From: Marinoscillum pacificum
GTDB taxonomy: Bacteria > Bacteroidota > Bacteroidia > Cytophagales > Cyclobacteriaceae
NCBI RefSeq assembly: GCF_024714495.1
Contig: NZ_JAMZMJ010000001.1
Span: 310,001-374,000 of the forward strand
Direction: 5' to 3'
Length of the DNA: 64,000 bases
Positions 6,563-16,500 of the stretch are shown here, one piece after another. A program made the translations under genes and the position numbers. The stretch's first letter is position 1, and each line of letters opens with the position of its first letter. The notes under the pieces are model-generated. The model had not been told where the DNA came from. It saw nothing but the letters and a program-made list of their open reading frames with translations, and made no database searches.

Positions 6563-8392
6563 TTATACAGTTAGTTTAGATTTTTTAAATGGCCGGTAAG
6601 TCAGTCCTTTTCCCTGGAAACCAACATTACCATAAAACTCTACAAAGGTTAACCTCAAGGGATGTACAAAAGAACCTAATGCAGCGATCCCAAAATTGAG
6701 CGCATGACCGAGCACTAAAAAAACCACACCCAGAATCATGCTGAAAATGCTCTCTCCCATGATTTGAAGACCTATTTGATTGACAACAAGACCTAACACA
6801 GAAGAAGCCAGTCCTAAAGCAAACAATCGCACATAAGACAAGATGTCCCCCAATATGCCTGTGAAAATGAAAAACAAAGGCATAAAGAAGCCACCCAGGC
6901 GTTTGGCCAATGATAAATCCATGTCATGGAAAAATACCACCAGCACTATTCCCGAGATCAATTGGTAGTTTCTAAAATCACCCAACACGTTCAATTCAGC
7001 AATCTCCTGCATATCCGCCAGGAAGATCCAAATTAAACTACTGACCACCAGTAGTTTTCCAACCGGAGCCAGGGCATAGGTGTACCCTTTGTATTTTATT
7101 TTGTTATAAATAGCAATAGCAATGCCGGTATGGATCTGAATCACGCCGATCATTAAGGCCACATTAAAAGCATTGAATATTCGTGTACTGTCATCAGGTA
7201 TCATTACCCATTGGGAGAGTTGGCGAATCCATGCCTGAGGGTGATCAGACATCAGCGCAATCCCAAATAAACTGCCGGATTTGATAAAACCCATTACCGT
7301 AGTAACTCCACCCAGTATGATTCCCAATACAGCAATACTTCGAGTCTGCCTGAAAACTGAAAAATACCCAGCAATCATTAATACCATCAGAACAAACCCA
7401 TAGCCAGCATCTCCTAAACAGTAGGCAAAGAGTATCGGGTAAAACACTGACAAAAAAGGTGTTAAGTCAGTTTCGTTATAGTTGGGTAGCTCGAATATTT
7501 GAGTGATAGGCTCGAAAAGTCTGGGGTAAGATCGATTGTTAAGCACTACTGGCACCTTTTCTTCTTTTTGCGGATCTCGGATTTTCCAGGCGACCCGTTC
7601 CCGATCTAAAAAATGAAGTACCTTCTGCTCATTTTTTGCAGGAAACCATGCAGAAATGGATATCAGTCGGCCATCTGAATGCTCATGATAGCTCGCTTCA
7701 GCCCTGGACAAAGCAATGGCATCTGCTACCTTTATCAGGTACTGCTGTAGTGTTGGCAAATAACCTGAATAGCTCTGAAGTGTTGCTATGGTTTCTGTTA
7801 ATTGATTTTGCTGTTGATTGATAGCCTCTGCAAGATCAGCAGGTGAGTTTTTAGGTACCGGGAAATACTCAAAGGATGGGGAATAATCCTTGTCTTGAGT
7901 GATCACCACAAAATAGACGTTGTTGCCGAATTGATTGATCTTCTCGACAATGGCATCACTCTGGTTAATCCGGGCAAAAGATTGCTTATCCGTATGGCAA
8001 AGATAGCCATACAACCCATTCTCCATAAGCCGCTGAAATTTGTGAAAATGATAATTTCCCCATGGAGCGAGATGCCTTACATTCCGCTCTAACTGTTCTT
8101 TTTCCTGATGGATGGCTTCTGTCTGCTCGTTGATCTTCAGAAGTTGCTGAATCACTTCCCCAATCTCCATACGGTTGCCAGAAGGCTGGCCTCCAGAACA
8201 CCCCGCATTTTCCAATATATGGATCAATCGTTTAACCTGATTTTGCTCATGTAGCAGTGTTTCTGTCTCTTCCGGAATATCAATGGCTTCATGCTCGATA
8301 TGCAACAGTCCCAGTTCTTGCATCGATTGGGTGAGCACGCTTCGACGACTTTCGTCTGTCATCAAAATCAATTTCCTGAATTTAGTTTTCAC
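6563..8392 (-). CDS. ntpI: V/A-type ATPase stator subunit I
   Basis: A 609-residue membrane stator subunit providing the ion half-channels against the K ring. The N-terminal about 300 residues are soluble and helical, for contact with peripheral stalks. The C-terminal half has roughly seven transmembrane helices, beginning around FYPILFAYCLGDAGYGFVLM. Family-typical motifs are YCLGDAGYG, LSYVRLFALGLASS with the conserved Arg, and HPLRLTFVEFYGN near the C-terminus. The start overlaps the end of subunit D by four bases, indicating translational coupling. Confidence 0.93.
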   Translation of the reverse strand: MKTKFRKLILMTDESRRSVLTQSMQELGLLHIEHEAIDIPEETETLLHEQNQVKRLIHILENAGCSGGQPSGNRMEIGEVIQQLLKINEQTEAIHQEKEQLERNVRHLAPWGNYHFHKFQRLMENGLYGYLCHTDKQSFARINQSDAIVEKINQFGNNVYFVVITQDKDYSPSFEYFPVPKNSPADLAEAINQQQNQLTETIATLQSYSGYLPTLQQYLIKVADAIALSRAEASYHEHSDGRLISISAWFPAKNEQKVLHFLDRERVAWKIRDPQKEEKVPVVLNNRSYPRLFEPITQIFELPNYNETDLTPFLSVFYPILFAYCLGDAGYGFVLMVLMIAGYFSVFRQTRSIAVLGIILGGVTTVMGFIKSGSLFGIALMSDHPQAWIRQLSQWVMIPDDSTRIFNAFNVALMIGVIQIHTGIAIAIYNKIKYKGYTYALAPVGKLLVVSSLIWIFLADMQEIAELNVLGDFRNYQLISGIVLVVFFHDMDLSLAKRLGGFFMPLFFIFTGILGDILSYVRLFALGLASSVLGLVVNQIGLQIMGESIFSMILGVVFLVLGHALNFGIAALGSFVHPLRLTFVEFYGNVGFQGKGLTYRPFKKSKLTV

Positions 8393-8985
8393 AAGACTTC
8401 TAATTGAGACTTTCGGTTTTTCATGATTTTTTGACCTGATCTGGAGATGTTCTCCTTATCTTCCAAAAACCTTTTTACTTTCACCACCACCTGCTCCATT
8501 TCAGGGATCTGCACTTTTTCATACAGATTCACCTTTTGGGTAGTTTTCTTTCTGGCATTATCCAGTATGGCAATTTGTTGCTGCAATGCATGTGCCTGAA
8601 TATCCAGAGTAATCGCTTCCTTGAGTATTTCAATAGCAGAAGGAATCCAGGCTGGATATTGCCACCAGCTGATATTTGCCATTTTAAATTCAACTTCCTG
8701 AACTACTGGCACTTTCACACCTATAATAATCGTTGTGCCGGTATTCAGCTTGTTAATGAATAGAATATTGGGAAACTCATCCCAAAACTTCAGGTACTGT
8801 TTCATCCTGGATTGGACGGCAACCTGTTTGTCTTCGGTTGCTTCCAATTCATGCTGGCGTTTTTTTACTTCCAGTCGCAAGGCTGTTTCCTTATTCTTCA
8901 AAATGGGCAATGCTTTCTGACGCATGGAGAGTTGCTTGCTCATTTGCTGAATGGTCGTTTTATTGTATTGGAACTTTATAGCCAT
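8389..8985 (-). CDS. ntpD: V/A-type ATPase central stalk subunit D
   Basis: A 198-residue, highly helical coiled-coil protein, the size and character of the rotor shaft inside the A3B3 head. The N-terminus (KFQYNKTTIQQMSKQL then LRLEVKKRQHELEA) and the C-terminal helix (NLYEKVQIPEMEQVVVKVKR, followed by FLEDKEN) match the pattern of NtpD. It lies between B and I, in the usual Bacteroidota order. No subunit F gene follows, although F normally pairs with D; see the finding on subunit content. Confidence 0.88.
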   Translation of the reverse strand: MAIKFQYNKTTIQQMSKQLSMRQKALPILKNKETALRLEVKKRQHELEATEDKQVAVQSRMKQYLKFWDEFPNILFINKLNTGTTIIIGVKVPVVQEVEFKMANISWWQYPAWIPSAIEILKEAITLDIQAHALQQQIAILDNARKKTTQKVNLYEKVQIPEMEQVVVKVKRFLEDKENISRSGQKIMKNRKSQLEVL

Positions 8986-8998
8986 TGCGATATCTGTT

Positions 8999-10318
8999 TT
9001 ACTTTTTCCAATATTGGTTCAGAAACTCATCTTTTATACCCACTTCATATTTTTTAAAATGAGTTTGTAACAGTTCCCATCCCGTATCCAACATTTGATC
9101 AATGGAAATATTGATGTCCACTGCCAACAGTTTCAAGGCATAATCTTTGGCGTATGCAAGGCAGCGCAGATCATAATCATTGAGATCAAAGCCATTCTCC
9201 TTTTTCGTTTTGGCATTCATTGCATCAGCATATAGCCTAATCAGGGCATTCATCACTAGTGGATGATCAGCTCTCGTTTTGATGCCTATGACATTTTGTT
9301 TCAAGCGGGATAGACTCCTAAATGGATCTACGATCACTTTGCCAATATCTGAGTCATGTTTCAGATATAACTGACCCTCAGTAATATATCCAGTGTTGTC
9401 AGGAATGGCATGGGTGATATCCCCTTCATTGAGGGTGGTCACTGCCACTATTGTGATGGAGCCTCCGTGCTCAAACTGAACGGCCTTTTCATAGATGCTA
9501 GCCAAATCACTATACAAGGATCCCGGCATACTGTCTTTGGAAGGAATTTGATCCATTTTATTAGCGACAATGGCCAGCGCATCTGCATAGAGTGTCATAT
9601 CGGTCAGCAACAACAGGACTTTCTCCTTTTTGTCATTAGCGAAGTATTCTGCGGCGGTACAGGCCATGTCTGGGATGAGTAGTCGTTGCAATGGAGGATC
9701 TTCCGACGTATTGATGAATCCAACAATCTTGTCCAGGACACCAGCGGACTCAAAGGTATTTTTAAAGAACAGAAAGTCATCATGCGAAAGTCCCATGCCA
9801 CCCAGTATGATCTTATCTGCTTCGGCCCTGAGTGCTACTTCCGCCATTACTTCATTGTACGGTTGATCAGGGTCCGCAAAAAAAGGTATTTTCTGACCGG
9901 TTACCAGCGTATTGTTAAGATCGATGCCTGCTATACCTGTTGCCAGTAGCGTATTTGGTTTAGCCCTTTTCACTGGATTTACAGCGGCACCTTTTATGAC
10001 GCGCTCTTCCCCGGTAATGACAGAGTAACCATCTAAAGGCTGTCCCAGAGCATTGAAAAAACGACCTGCTAATAAATCACTCACCTTAAGAGAAGGCGGT
10101 CTACCAGTAAAAACCACCTGTGATTGAGTAGATACCCCTTCAGTACCACCGAATACCTGAAGCGTCACCCTATCTTCCATGATACTGATCACCTGGGCTG
10201 GCCGGTCATTGACCCAGGCAAGTTCTCCGTATTTTACAGATGTTGCCCGAAGCACACAAGTCGCTTTGGTTATTTGCTCGATTCTGGTATAGGTTTTATG
10301 AAATGCTCTGGTTTTCAT
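8999..10318 (-). CDS. ntpB: V/A-type ATPase subunit B (non-catalytic)
   Basis: A 439-residue regulatory subunit of the A3B3 hexamer. It shows the beta-barrel N-terminus, a FFNALGQPLDG motif, NPVKRAKPNTLLATGIAGID and PFFADPDQPYNEVMAEVALR at the degenerate nucleotide site, and LLLLTDMTLYADALAIVANK. The Walker A Lys/Thr of subunit A are replaced here, as expected for B. The first 23 bases overlap the end of subunit A. The ORF includes the whole family, so the ATG at 10318 is accepted. Confidence 0.94.
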   Translation of the reverse strand: MKTRAFHKTYTRIEQITKATCVLRATSVKYGELAWVNDRPAQVISIMEDRVTLQVFGGTEGVSTQSQVVFTGRPPSLKVSDLLAGRFFNALGQPLDGYSVITGEERVIKGAAVNPVKRAKPNTLLATGIAGIDLNNTLVTGQKIPFFADPDQPYNEVMAEVALRAEADKIILGGMGLSHDDFLFFKNTFESAGVLDKIVGFINTSEDPPLQRLLIPDMACTAAEYFANDKKEKVLLLLTDMTLYADALAIVANKMDQIPSKDSMPGSLYSDLASIYEKAVQFEHGGSITIVAVTTLNEGDITHAIPDNTGYITEGQLYLKHDSDIGKVIVDPFRSLSRLKQNVIGIKTRADHPLVMNALIRLYADAMNAKTKKENGFDLNDYDLRCLAYAKDYALKLLAVDINISIDQMLDTGWELLQTHFKKYEVGIKDEFLNQYWKK

Positions 10319-12068
10319 AAATTTCTGCTTTGTCTGGTAAAGATTCTCTTAAACCTTCTTCATATTTTCGAAAAGATTCTGATTGGAAATCAGTAAAATT
10401 CATCTGAAACACACGGTTAATCAGGTTTTTAAAAAATGTGCGGACCTCTTCGAAATCCTTAAACTTGAATTCCATAGTGCAAATCTCCAGAATGAAATTG
10501 AGCATGTATCGCTGGCGTTCGATATCTGTACGCATATCGATAGGGTCATATGAATTTTGCTGGATGATTCCAAAGTCTATCAGTTCACTTTTCCAGAAGC
10601 TAACATGGTAATCCAGCGGGACAGCATCGTCACCCAGGATAAGTATCTGATCTCGCGATTCCAGCCCTACTCTTAAGTAATTTTTTAATAGTTTGATCTG
10701 TTGCACCCAGCCCTTCTGAATGTGTGTATCACTGTACTGTGCAAACTCAGGATAATCAATGTATTTGGAATAAGAAGCCAATGGATCAATGGCAGGGTAC
10801 CGTTTAGAATCTGCGCGCTTTTGAGATAGGGCATAAAAACACCTTGCTACTTTGCTGGTAGACTCTGTGACCGGTTCCTTAAAGTTGCCTCCTGCTGGAG
10901 AGATGGTTCCTATAAAGGTCACAGAACCCAACTGTCCATTGCCGAGTTTTACAATGCCTGCACGGCTATAAAAATTAGCAATAGTCGAGGGAAGATCCAC
11001 CGGAAAAGCATCCTGACCTGGTAATTCTTCCATTCTGTTGGACATTTCCCTTAGTGCCTGTGCCCAACGCGACGTTGAGTCGGCCAACAGCAGTACTTTA
11101 TAGCCCATACATCGATAGTACTCTGCCAGTGTCATTCCTACATAAACTGATGCTTCTCGTGCTGCTACGGGCATGTTAGAGGTATTGCAAATGATGATGG
11201 TCTTTTCATCCAGTTTATGGCCAGTTACCGGATCTATCAGCTTAGGAAACTCAGAAAAGATCTCGACCACTTCATTGGCGCGCTCTCCACAGGCCACAAC
11301 TATGAGGATATCCGCTTCACTGTTTTTGGCAATAGCTTGTTGCAGCACCGTTTTGCCTGTACCAAATGGTCCGGGAATGTAACCAGTACCTCCTTCCATC
11401 AGTGGGTTTAAGGTATCAATGACACGAAAGCCGGTTTGAAATATTTTGCCTGGACGCAATTTTTGGGAATATCCGGTCAATGGCACCTTTACCGGCCATC
11501 TCTGAACCATGGTCACTTCCAGGGTTTTTCCGCCTTCGTCCTCAACAGTCGCCATTACATCTTTGAGACGATAGCTGCCCGCTGTAGCAACAGAAACGAC
11601 TTTATATCTTCCCTTCCATGAAATGGGCACCATGATCTTGTGATCAATGTTGTTTTCTTTTACATACCCTATCCAGCTGCCCGCTGTTACATGATCCGAT
11701 TTCTTTGCTAAGGGACTGAACATGTAAAGTTCTTCATAGTCCAGCGGATCCGTGCTATCCCCTATTTCTATGAACGTGCCAGTCATTCTTTCTAAATCAC
11801 TCTGAAGACCGTCATATTTTCTGGAAAGCACCCCAGGCCCAAGCTCTACTTCCAACATGTGCCCTGTAAACTGAACTTCAGCACCAATCTGAATTGAATA
11901 GCTAGACTCGAATAGTTGAGCGGATACCCTATTATTTCTGACTCGAATTACCTCAGCTTTTAACCATTTGCCGGCATTGATCAAGCATATCTCATTTTGT
12001 GTGGCAGGACCATCTACTTCTATCATCAGCAGATTGGAAATAACCCCTATTACCTTTCCTTTTGTCAT
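10296..12068 (-). CDS. ntpA: V/A-type ATPase catalytic subunit A
   Basis: A 590-residue catalytic ATPase subunit. The Walker A loop GPFGTGKT lies at residues 233-240, followed by VLQQAIAKNSEADILIVVAC, GERANEVVEIF and VLLLADSTSRWAQALREMS, all diagnostic of the V/A catalytic subunit. The N-terminal barrel and the inserted non-homologous region (about 110-190) are present. It hydrolyses ATP to pump ions or synthesises ATP when run in reverse. The start overlaps DUF2764 by four bases and the end overlaps subunit B by 23. Confidence 0.96.
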   Translation of the reverse strand: MTKGKVIGVISNLLMIEVDGPATQNEICLINAGKWLKAEVIRVRNNRVSAQLFESSYSIQIGAEVQFTGHMLEVELGPGVLSRKYDGLQSDLERMTGTFIEIGDSTDPLDYEELYMFSPLAKKSDHVTAGSWIGYVKENNIDHKIMVPISWKGRYKVVSVATAGSYRLKDVMATVEDEGGKTLEVTMVQRWPVKVPLTGYSQKLRPGKIFQTGFRVIDTLNPLMEGGTGYIPGPFGTGKTVLQQAIAKNSEADILIVVACGERANEVVEIFSEFPKLIDPVTGHKLDEKTIIICNTSNMPVAAREASVYVGMTLAEYYRCMGYKVLLLADSTSRWAQALREMSNRMEELPGQDAFPVDLPSTIANFYSRAGIVKLGNGQLGSVTFIGTISPAGGNFKEPVTESTSKVARCFYALSQKRADSKRYPAIDPLASYSKYIDYPEFAQYSDTHIQKGWVQQIKLLKNYLRVGLESRDQILILGDDAVPLDYHVSFWKSELIDFGIIQQNSYDPIDMRTDIERQRYMLNFILEICTMEFKFKDFEEVRTFFKNLINRVFQMNFTDFQSESFRKYEEGLRESLPDKAEIYENQSIS

Positions 12069-12886
12069 ATTACAGGCATTTTAGGTGATGGTTTTTTATC
12101 TTTTATGCTTTCAATCAATTGATCAAAACCAGTTTGGTCTTTATTTTTTTGAGAGGTCAATACATTCCATCGGTACTGACGAACAAGAAGTACCACATAG
12201 GCAAATACCTGGTCAGCTGAAAAAGGCTCCTGCCATTCATTTGCAAAGTCCCTGTAACGCTCATTGATGCTGCGCTCGATGCCTTCCAGATCTCCAGAAA
12301 GAATGGAAGGCATCAGTTGATTGACTACTTCTTCACGATTCTTGAGGCTATTTAAGGTTCGTACTTTTGGAAAAAAAGGCTCTGCTGTTTCGGTCGCTGT
12401 GGGAAGAAATGGAAAGGTTTTTTGGTTTAGCTCGGATATGGTTTGCTTCAATTGGAACAACCACGCATAATAAGTGTGTAGAAACAAACAGTTTTGCTGC
12501 AGCAAGGAATCATAAAAATACCTATTGAGATTTTGCTCCATTTCCGTCATGCTCATGGATGAAAAAGTCCCAGCAAAGTCATTGAGATAATCGATTAGGT
12601 AACTTGGTAAAGAGGCGTAGGACCTGCGGTAGTTTTGAAGTACCTCCATTGGAATAGAAAGTGGTTGGTTAAATGTCCGAATCTCAAAATCCTTATATTC
12701 CTTGAATAGAATGTATAAGAGGTTTTGGTTATCGTTTTCATGTAATAAGTAGTTCAAAAATTCTCTATCCTCATCTGCAAGGTTACTCGAGATTTGATCA
12801 AGCAATTCATCCAGCTGTTCTAATGAATATGAATCATCTTCCAAATCCAGAGTGGGTAATAATGATATGAGGTAATAGTATTTCAT
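12065..12886 (-). CDS. DUF2764 V-ATPase-associated subunit
   Basis: A 273-residue helical protein starting MKYYYLISLLPTLDLED, placed between subunits E and A with four-base overlaps on both sides. DUF2764 proteins occupy this position in Bacteroidota-type V-ATPase operons and are thought to replace subunit C at the rotor-head junction. That role rests on gene position and helical content, not on a visible catalytic motif. No separate subunit C is seen in the window. Confidence 0.85.
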   Translation of the reverse strand: MKYYYLISLLPTLDLEDDSYSLEQLDELLDQISSNLADEDREFLNYLLHENDNQNLLYILFKEYKDFEIRTFNQPLSIPMEVLQNYRRSYASLPSYLIDYLNDFAGTFSSMSMTEMEQNLNRYFYDSLLQQNCLFLHTYYAWLFQLKQTISELNQKTFPFLPTATETAEPFFPKVRTLNSLKNREEVVNQLMPSILSGDLEGIERSINERYRDFANEWQEPFSADQVFAYVVLLVRQYRWNVLTSQKNKDQTGFDQLIESIKDKKPSPKMPVI

Positions 12887-13491
12887 GGCTTCTGGCTAAA
12901 CAGCATCTGGCCCACCTTTTCGGTTAGATACGGCTCATATAGAGCTCTAAAATCAGCATCAGTAAAAGATAAGACGTATCCTTTTTCTTTGTTTTCGATG
13001 GTAAAACCATTATCCAAATGCACATTTGGAATTACTTTCAAACCAGGCAGATGCTTCTGGACCTTTGCCATAATGTCAGATTCCATTTCTTTCAGAGATT
13101 CTGGAATTGACAACTCCAGATCGCTTCCATCCTTCCAGGCATCAAGGGTAGAGATGATCAGTTGTTTGACAAACTCTTTTTCGGACAGTATTTCTTTGAT
13201 TGGATTATTCAATAACTGCACATTGATGAGCTGAGCAATGTTATTTTTTAAATCCTGTACCGCTTGTTTCGATTTTTGTCGGATCTCACTCTCAACGGCA
13301 TCTTTTAGTTTTTCAGCCTCTTTTTTTGCCGTGGCAATGATCTCTTCTGCTTCTTGACTGGCCTGTGCTAGTTTATCTTCCACCGTGTTATGAGCTTCTT
13401 TTAGAATCTTCTCAGACTCTTTTTTGGCTTTTTCCAATCCTTCCTGATAAAGCTGATCTGCTAGTGCATCAATGTTGTTGTATTCTGACAT
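12883..13491 (-). CDS. ntpE: V/A-type ATPase peripheral stalk subunit E
   Basis: First gene of the operon, 202 residues. The N-terminal 100 residues are a long charged coiled coil (AKKESEKILKEAHNTVEDKL and EEIIATAKKEAEKLKDA), followed by a globular alpha/beta domain that in homologues grips the top of subunit B. No subunit G gene is found near it; in homologues E needs a helical partner, so that partner may be encoded elsewhere. The 250 bp upstream (13492-13741) separates it from the stress-protein genes and probably carries the operon promoter, though I see no consensus match. Confidence 0.87.
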   Translation of the reverse strand: MSEYNNIDALADQLYQEGLEKAKKESEKILKEAHNTVEDKLAQASQEAEEIIATAKKEAEKLKDAVESEIRQKSKQAVQDLKNNIAQLINVQLLNNPIKEILSEKEFVKQLIISTLDAWKDGSDLELSIPESLKEMESDIMAKVQKHLPGLKVIPNVHLDNGFTIENKEKGYVLSFTDADFRALYEPYLTEKVGQMLFSQKP

Positions 13492-13741
13492 TGGTAAACT
13501 GTTGTATATAGAAAACTGGCTCTGTACCTGAGTGCAAAACCCTGATTGTTTCTTTTTAGATTATACCAGTTAAAGCCTCCTATAAAATTTAGATTTGGAG
13601 AATTTACATTTCACTCTGATCCATTGATCCTGAGTGTCCGGTATTACTGACTTACTATAAACTCTGAATCGATCGCAATCGACCAGATTTGGGCTGATAC
13701 CATCCAAAAAATGACTCTTAAACCGCACGAATTCATCCTGG

Positions 13742-14899
13742 TCATTTGCCTCCAGCTAACCAGTGCTTGCTTCGGATTTCAGCCACTATTTTTTGTTCTT
13801 CCAGTCTGGTCCGTATATCTATAGCTCTTTGATGACTGTCCTCTGCACGTTTATCGTCCCGCAATCTGGCATAAGCCAGAGACATTCCATCCCAGGATGG
13901 AGCATGCAAATCATTTATACCAATCCCCAGTTTAAACTGATTCAAAGCTTCTTTTGGCAATCCATTTTCCAGCAATTCCATGCCTTGCTTAAAATGTGTT
14001 TCGAGATCATGCAGATCAGAATTCATTTGCACCACGATGAAATCTTCCTGTTTCATGGTTATAAAAGAACATGGCAGTTCACAAGTTACCTTTTCCGTCA
14101 CGCTACCGACCAGGAGTTTGCTAAGACCAGTCCGACCTGTAGTTCCCATGACCAGTAAGGTTTCATTTGCTTTCCCTTCGACAGACTTGATGATTTCTGC
14201 ATGAGGTTTGCCTTGTCGAAACTTTTTACGCCATTTTACTCCATGAAAATCAAATTGCTTCAAGAACTTTTCCATCTGATTTTCAGCATGTTCTGCCTGT
14301 TGCGTCAACTCCTTATTCAACCCCACGTCAAGTCCATCCAGCAGGTCTGCATAGGATTCGCTAACTGATAAAACCTCCAGTTCTGCATTGAAGTGTCGAG
14401 CAAGATGTATGGCGTTTCCTAAAGCACGCCTTGAAGGTTCCGAAAAATCTACCGGACAAAGAATGGTTTTGATAGGCTGCGTAGACAACTCTACCGTAAC
14501 CCAAACCGGCTTAGTGGATGACTCGATGACTCTTCTGGTAGTTGTACCCAGGTTATGATGATCACCTGTTTTCTTTTCACCGGACCCCATAATGACCAAA
14601 TTCACATCCTCTTCTTCTGCCATCCGGTTGATTTCTACAAACTTGCTACCCTTACGGACAACACAGGATACTTGCTTCACACCCTGATTCTGAATTTTAG
14701 TAAGAATCAATTCCAACTGTCGATTAACTTCTCGTTTGATGGCTTCTCCAAATTCATTCAAATCAGGATTATCAGGGAGTATGTGGAGTACGATGATCTC
14801 AGAATTGAGCTTTAACGCCAGGTCTATCGCCCTATCAATTGATAGGTCTGCCGAGCCGTGAAAATCAGTCGGCACCAGAATTTTTTCGAGGAGTTTCAT
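13742..14899 (-). CDS. tandem universal stress protein with helical tail
   Basis: 385 residues: two UspA domains (about 1-140 and 143-285), then a helical tail of about 95 residues resembling a TPR pair (KEALNQFKLGIGINDLHAPS, then LAYARLRDDKRAEDSHQRAI). The second domain has the ATP-binding signature G-2X-G-9X-G-S (GTTGRTGLSKLLVGS); the first has a degenerate form (GSGEKKTGDHHNLGTTT). Usp proteins bind ATP or AMP and act under starvation or stress. The TPR-like tail is unusual and suggests protein docking. It lies 48 bp downstream of a second Usp gene, probably one operon. Confidence 0.88.
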   Translation of the reverse strand: MKLLEKILVPTDFHGSADLSIDRAIDLALKLNSEIIVLHILPDNPDLNEFGEAIKREVNRQLELILTKIQNQGVKQVSCVVRKGSKFVEINRMAEEEDVNLVIMGSGEKKTGDHHNLGTTTRRVIESSTKPVWVTVELSTQPIKTILCPVDFSEPSRRALGNAIHLARHFNAELEVLSVSESYADLLDGLDVGLNKELTQQAEHAENQMEKFLKQFDFHGVKWRKKFRQGKPHAEIIKSVEGKANETLLVMGTTGRTGLSKLLVGSVTEKVTCELPCSFITMKQEDFIVVQMNSDLHDLETHFKQGMELLENGLPKEALNQFKLGIGINDLHAPSWDGMSLAYARLRDDKRAEDSHQRAIDIRTRLEEQKIVAEIRSKHWLAGGK

Positions 14900-14947
14900 A
14901 ATGTTTACGTTTTGGTCCTAACTCATTGCTACTTCAATATTTTCTGG

Positions 14948-15862
14948 TTATACATGTTTCAACAGCACCTCCAGGAATGATAATCCTGTCCCTTTCTTTT
15001 TCACCGCGAGGATGGGCACCCTGGTATGGAGGATAATGTTTTCGGTAACGCTGCCCAGCAATAGGCCAGCACCGGCATTTCTTCCTCTAGTACCTAAAAC
15101 CAACATGTCAATTTGATTTTCATTCACTACATTTTGAATAGCCTGAGCAGGCTTATCATGTAGCATGAATATGGGTTTAACCTCTATTCCTTTAAGATCT
15201 ATTTTACTTATGAACCGTTCATAACTCTTTTTCGCATTATTCAACATGATCTCCGAAAACTCTTCTTCGCTCTTTCCTGTTTTAGAGTAGCCTATCGGTA
15301 AATTGTATACATGAAGACAGTGAATTGTTGTCTGACCATTTGCCTTTGCGACATTCACCGCCAATTCCACGGCATTGGCGCAGAAATCAGAAAAGTCTAC
15401 TGGAACTAAAATGTTGGAAATAGAATACTTTGTCCCTTCGGGAACCACAAGTACAGAGCAAGGTGCTTTACGCGCAAGCTTGATGGGTAATTGTCGGGTT
15501 TCTTTAGCATCTGCTTTCCTACCGAGCACCACCAAATCAATGTCTTTTTCCACTATTTGCTCCAATAGAATATCCAGTGGCTTTCCTTCTTGTATATCGA
15601 ATACAACTTTGGTTTCTGAATGGCCGTGAAACTTCTCACCAGCCACCTCTTTCATTCTTTGCATTCTATCCTCAAGTTCTGGATTGAGTAGCTGAGGGTA
15701 TTCTTCCAGTATATCTTTTGGGACTTCAGAAGGCCGCTTCACATGCAAGAAATGAGCCTTGTCAGATGGAGTCATGGTACTAACCATGGCGGCATAACTG
15801 ATCGCAGCATCATCTAAAGCAGTCAAATTGAGCGGAATCAGAAGTTTGTTATAGTGGTACAT
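14948..15862 (-). CDS. tandem universal stress protein
   Basis: 304 residues with two UspA domains (about 1-147 and 150-295). The second carries an intact nucleotide signature (GTRGRNAGAGLLLGS); the first lacks it (GRKADAKETRQLP). The sequence LLIPLNLTALDDAAISYAAM at the start and NILVPVDFSDFCANAVELAV at the second domain are typical first strands and helices. It is first of a two-gene Usp operon directly upstream of the V-ATPase genes on the same strand. It has no membrane segment. Confidence 0.9.
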   Translation of the reverse strand: MYHYNKLLIPLNLTALDDAAISYAAMVSTMTPSDKAHFLHVKRPSEVPKDILEEYPQLLNPELEDRMQRMKEVAGEKFHGHSETKVVFDIQEGKPLDILLEQIVEKDIDLVVLGRKADAKETRQLPIKLARKAPCSVLVVPEGTKYSISNILVPVDFSDFCANAVELAVNVAKANGQTTIHCLHVYNLPIGYSKTGKSEEEFSEIMLNNAKKSYERFISKIDLKGIEVKPIFMLHDKPAQAIQNVVNENQIDMLVLGTRGRNAGAGLLLGSVTENIILHTRVPILAVKKKGTGLSFLEVLLKHV

Positions 15863-16500
15863 CGTTTTTGAGGTTGGTATAATAGCACTTTAAAATGCGA
15901 CTATACATTGAGAATGTCTTTAACAGCGTTATCTTAAAAGTAACCAAAAAGAAGAAATTTTTTAGAATCTTAAGGTATTGCTCGCAGAAGTACTACTATT
16001 ATAGTATACGTATTCGCATCTGGTCTTGTTCTCTAAAGAAGCAAATTGACACTAGTTATTTTAGGACGATACAATTGACACTAAGTAGGGATAAAGCATA
16101 GATACTCCATAGATAAAGCATGGATAGTGTATGGTTTGTCACTAGTATTAGCGTTTTCAGATCAACGAATAACCTTTGCTTTCTCTGCACACCTTTGCCA
16201 TCCGCTTAAGGCCATTTCTGAGTCCAGAATTTCAAAAGAGCCGCACGGAGTAGTTCATAGACTCCTGCCCTCCTAAATGTATATTTTCTCTTCCCTTAAA
16301 AAACTTTATCCCCTCCCACTCAAGCCAAAGCTATATTAACGGCGCCGCCTAGGCATAACACATTGCCATTATATAACTTAAATAGTATTCTACACCCAAA
16401 CTTCAAGTCTGGTTAATATAAGATCAGATCTATATACAGTGAAACTATGCATTATGAATCAAAGTTAATTAGCGATTTGGTGCAGAGAATTTTCAAGTTG
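15863..16500. other. long AT-rich intergenic region
   Basis: About 640 bp upstream of the Usp operon. It contains an open frame on the plus strand (15895-16101) with very biased composition (KKKKFF, YYYYS) that I do not believe is a gene, and a small palindrome tactattatagta near 15992. The promoter of the Usp genes should lie in its left part. Nothing else recognisable. Confidence 0.5.

Noticed and set aside
15895-16101. 68-codon open frame on the plus strand
   Set aside because: Low-complexity composition (poly-Lys, poly-Tyr, homopolymer runs) and no similarity pattern; AT-rich intergenic DNA.
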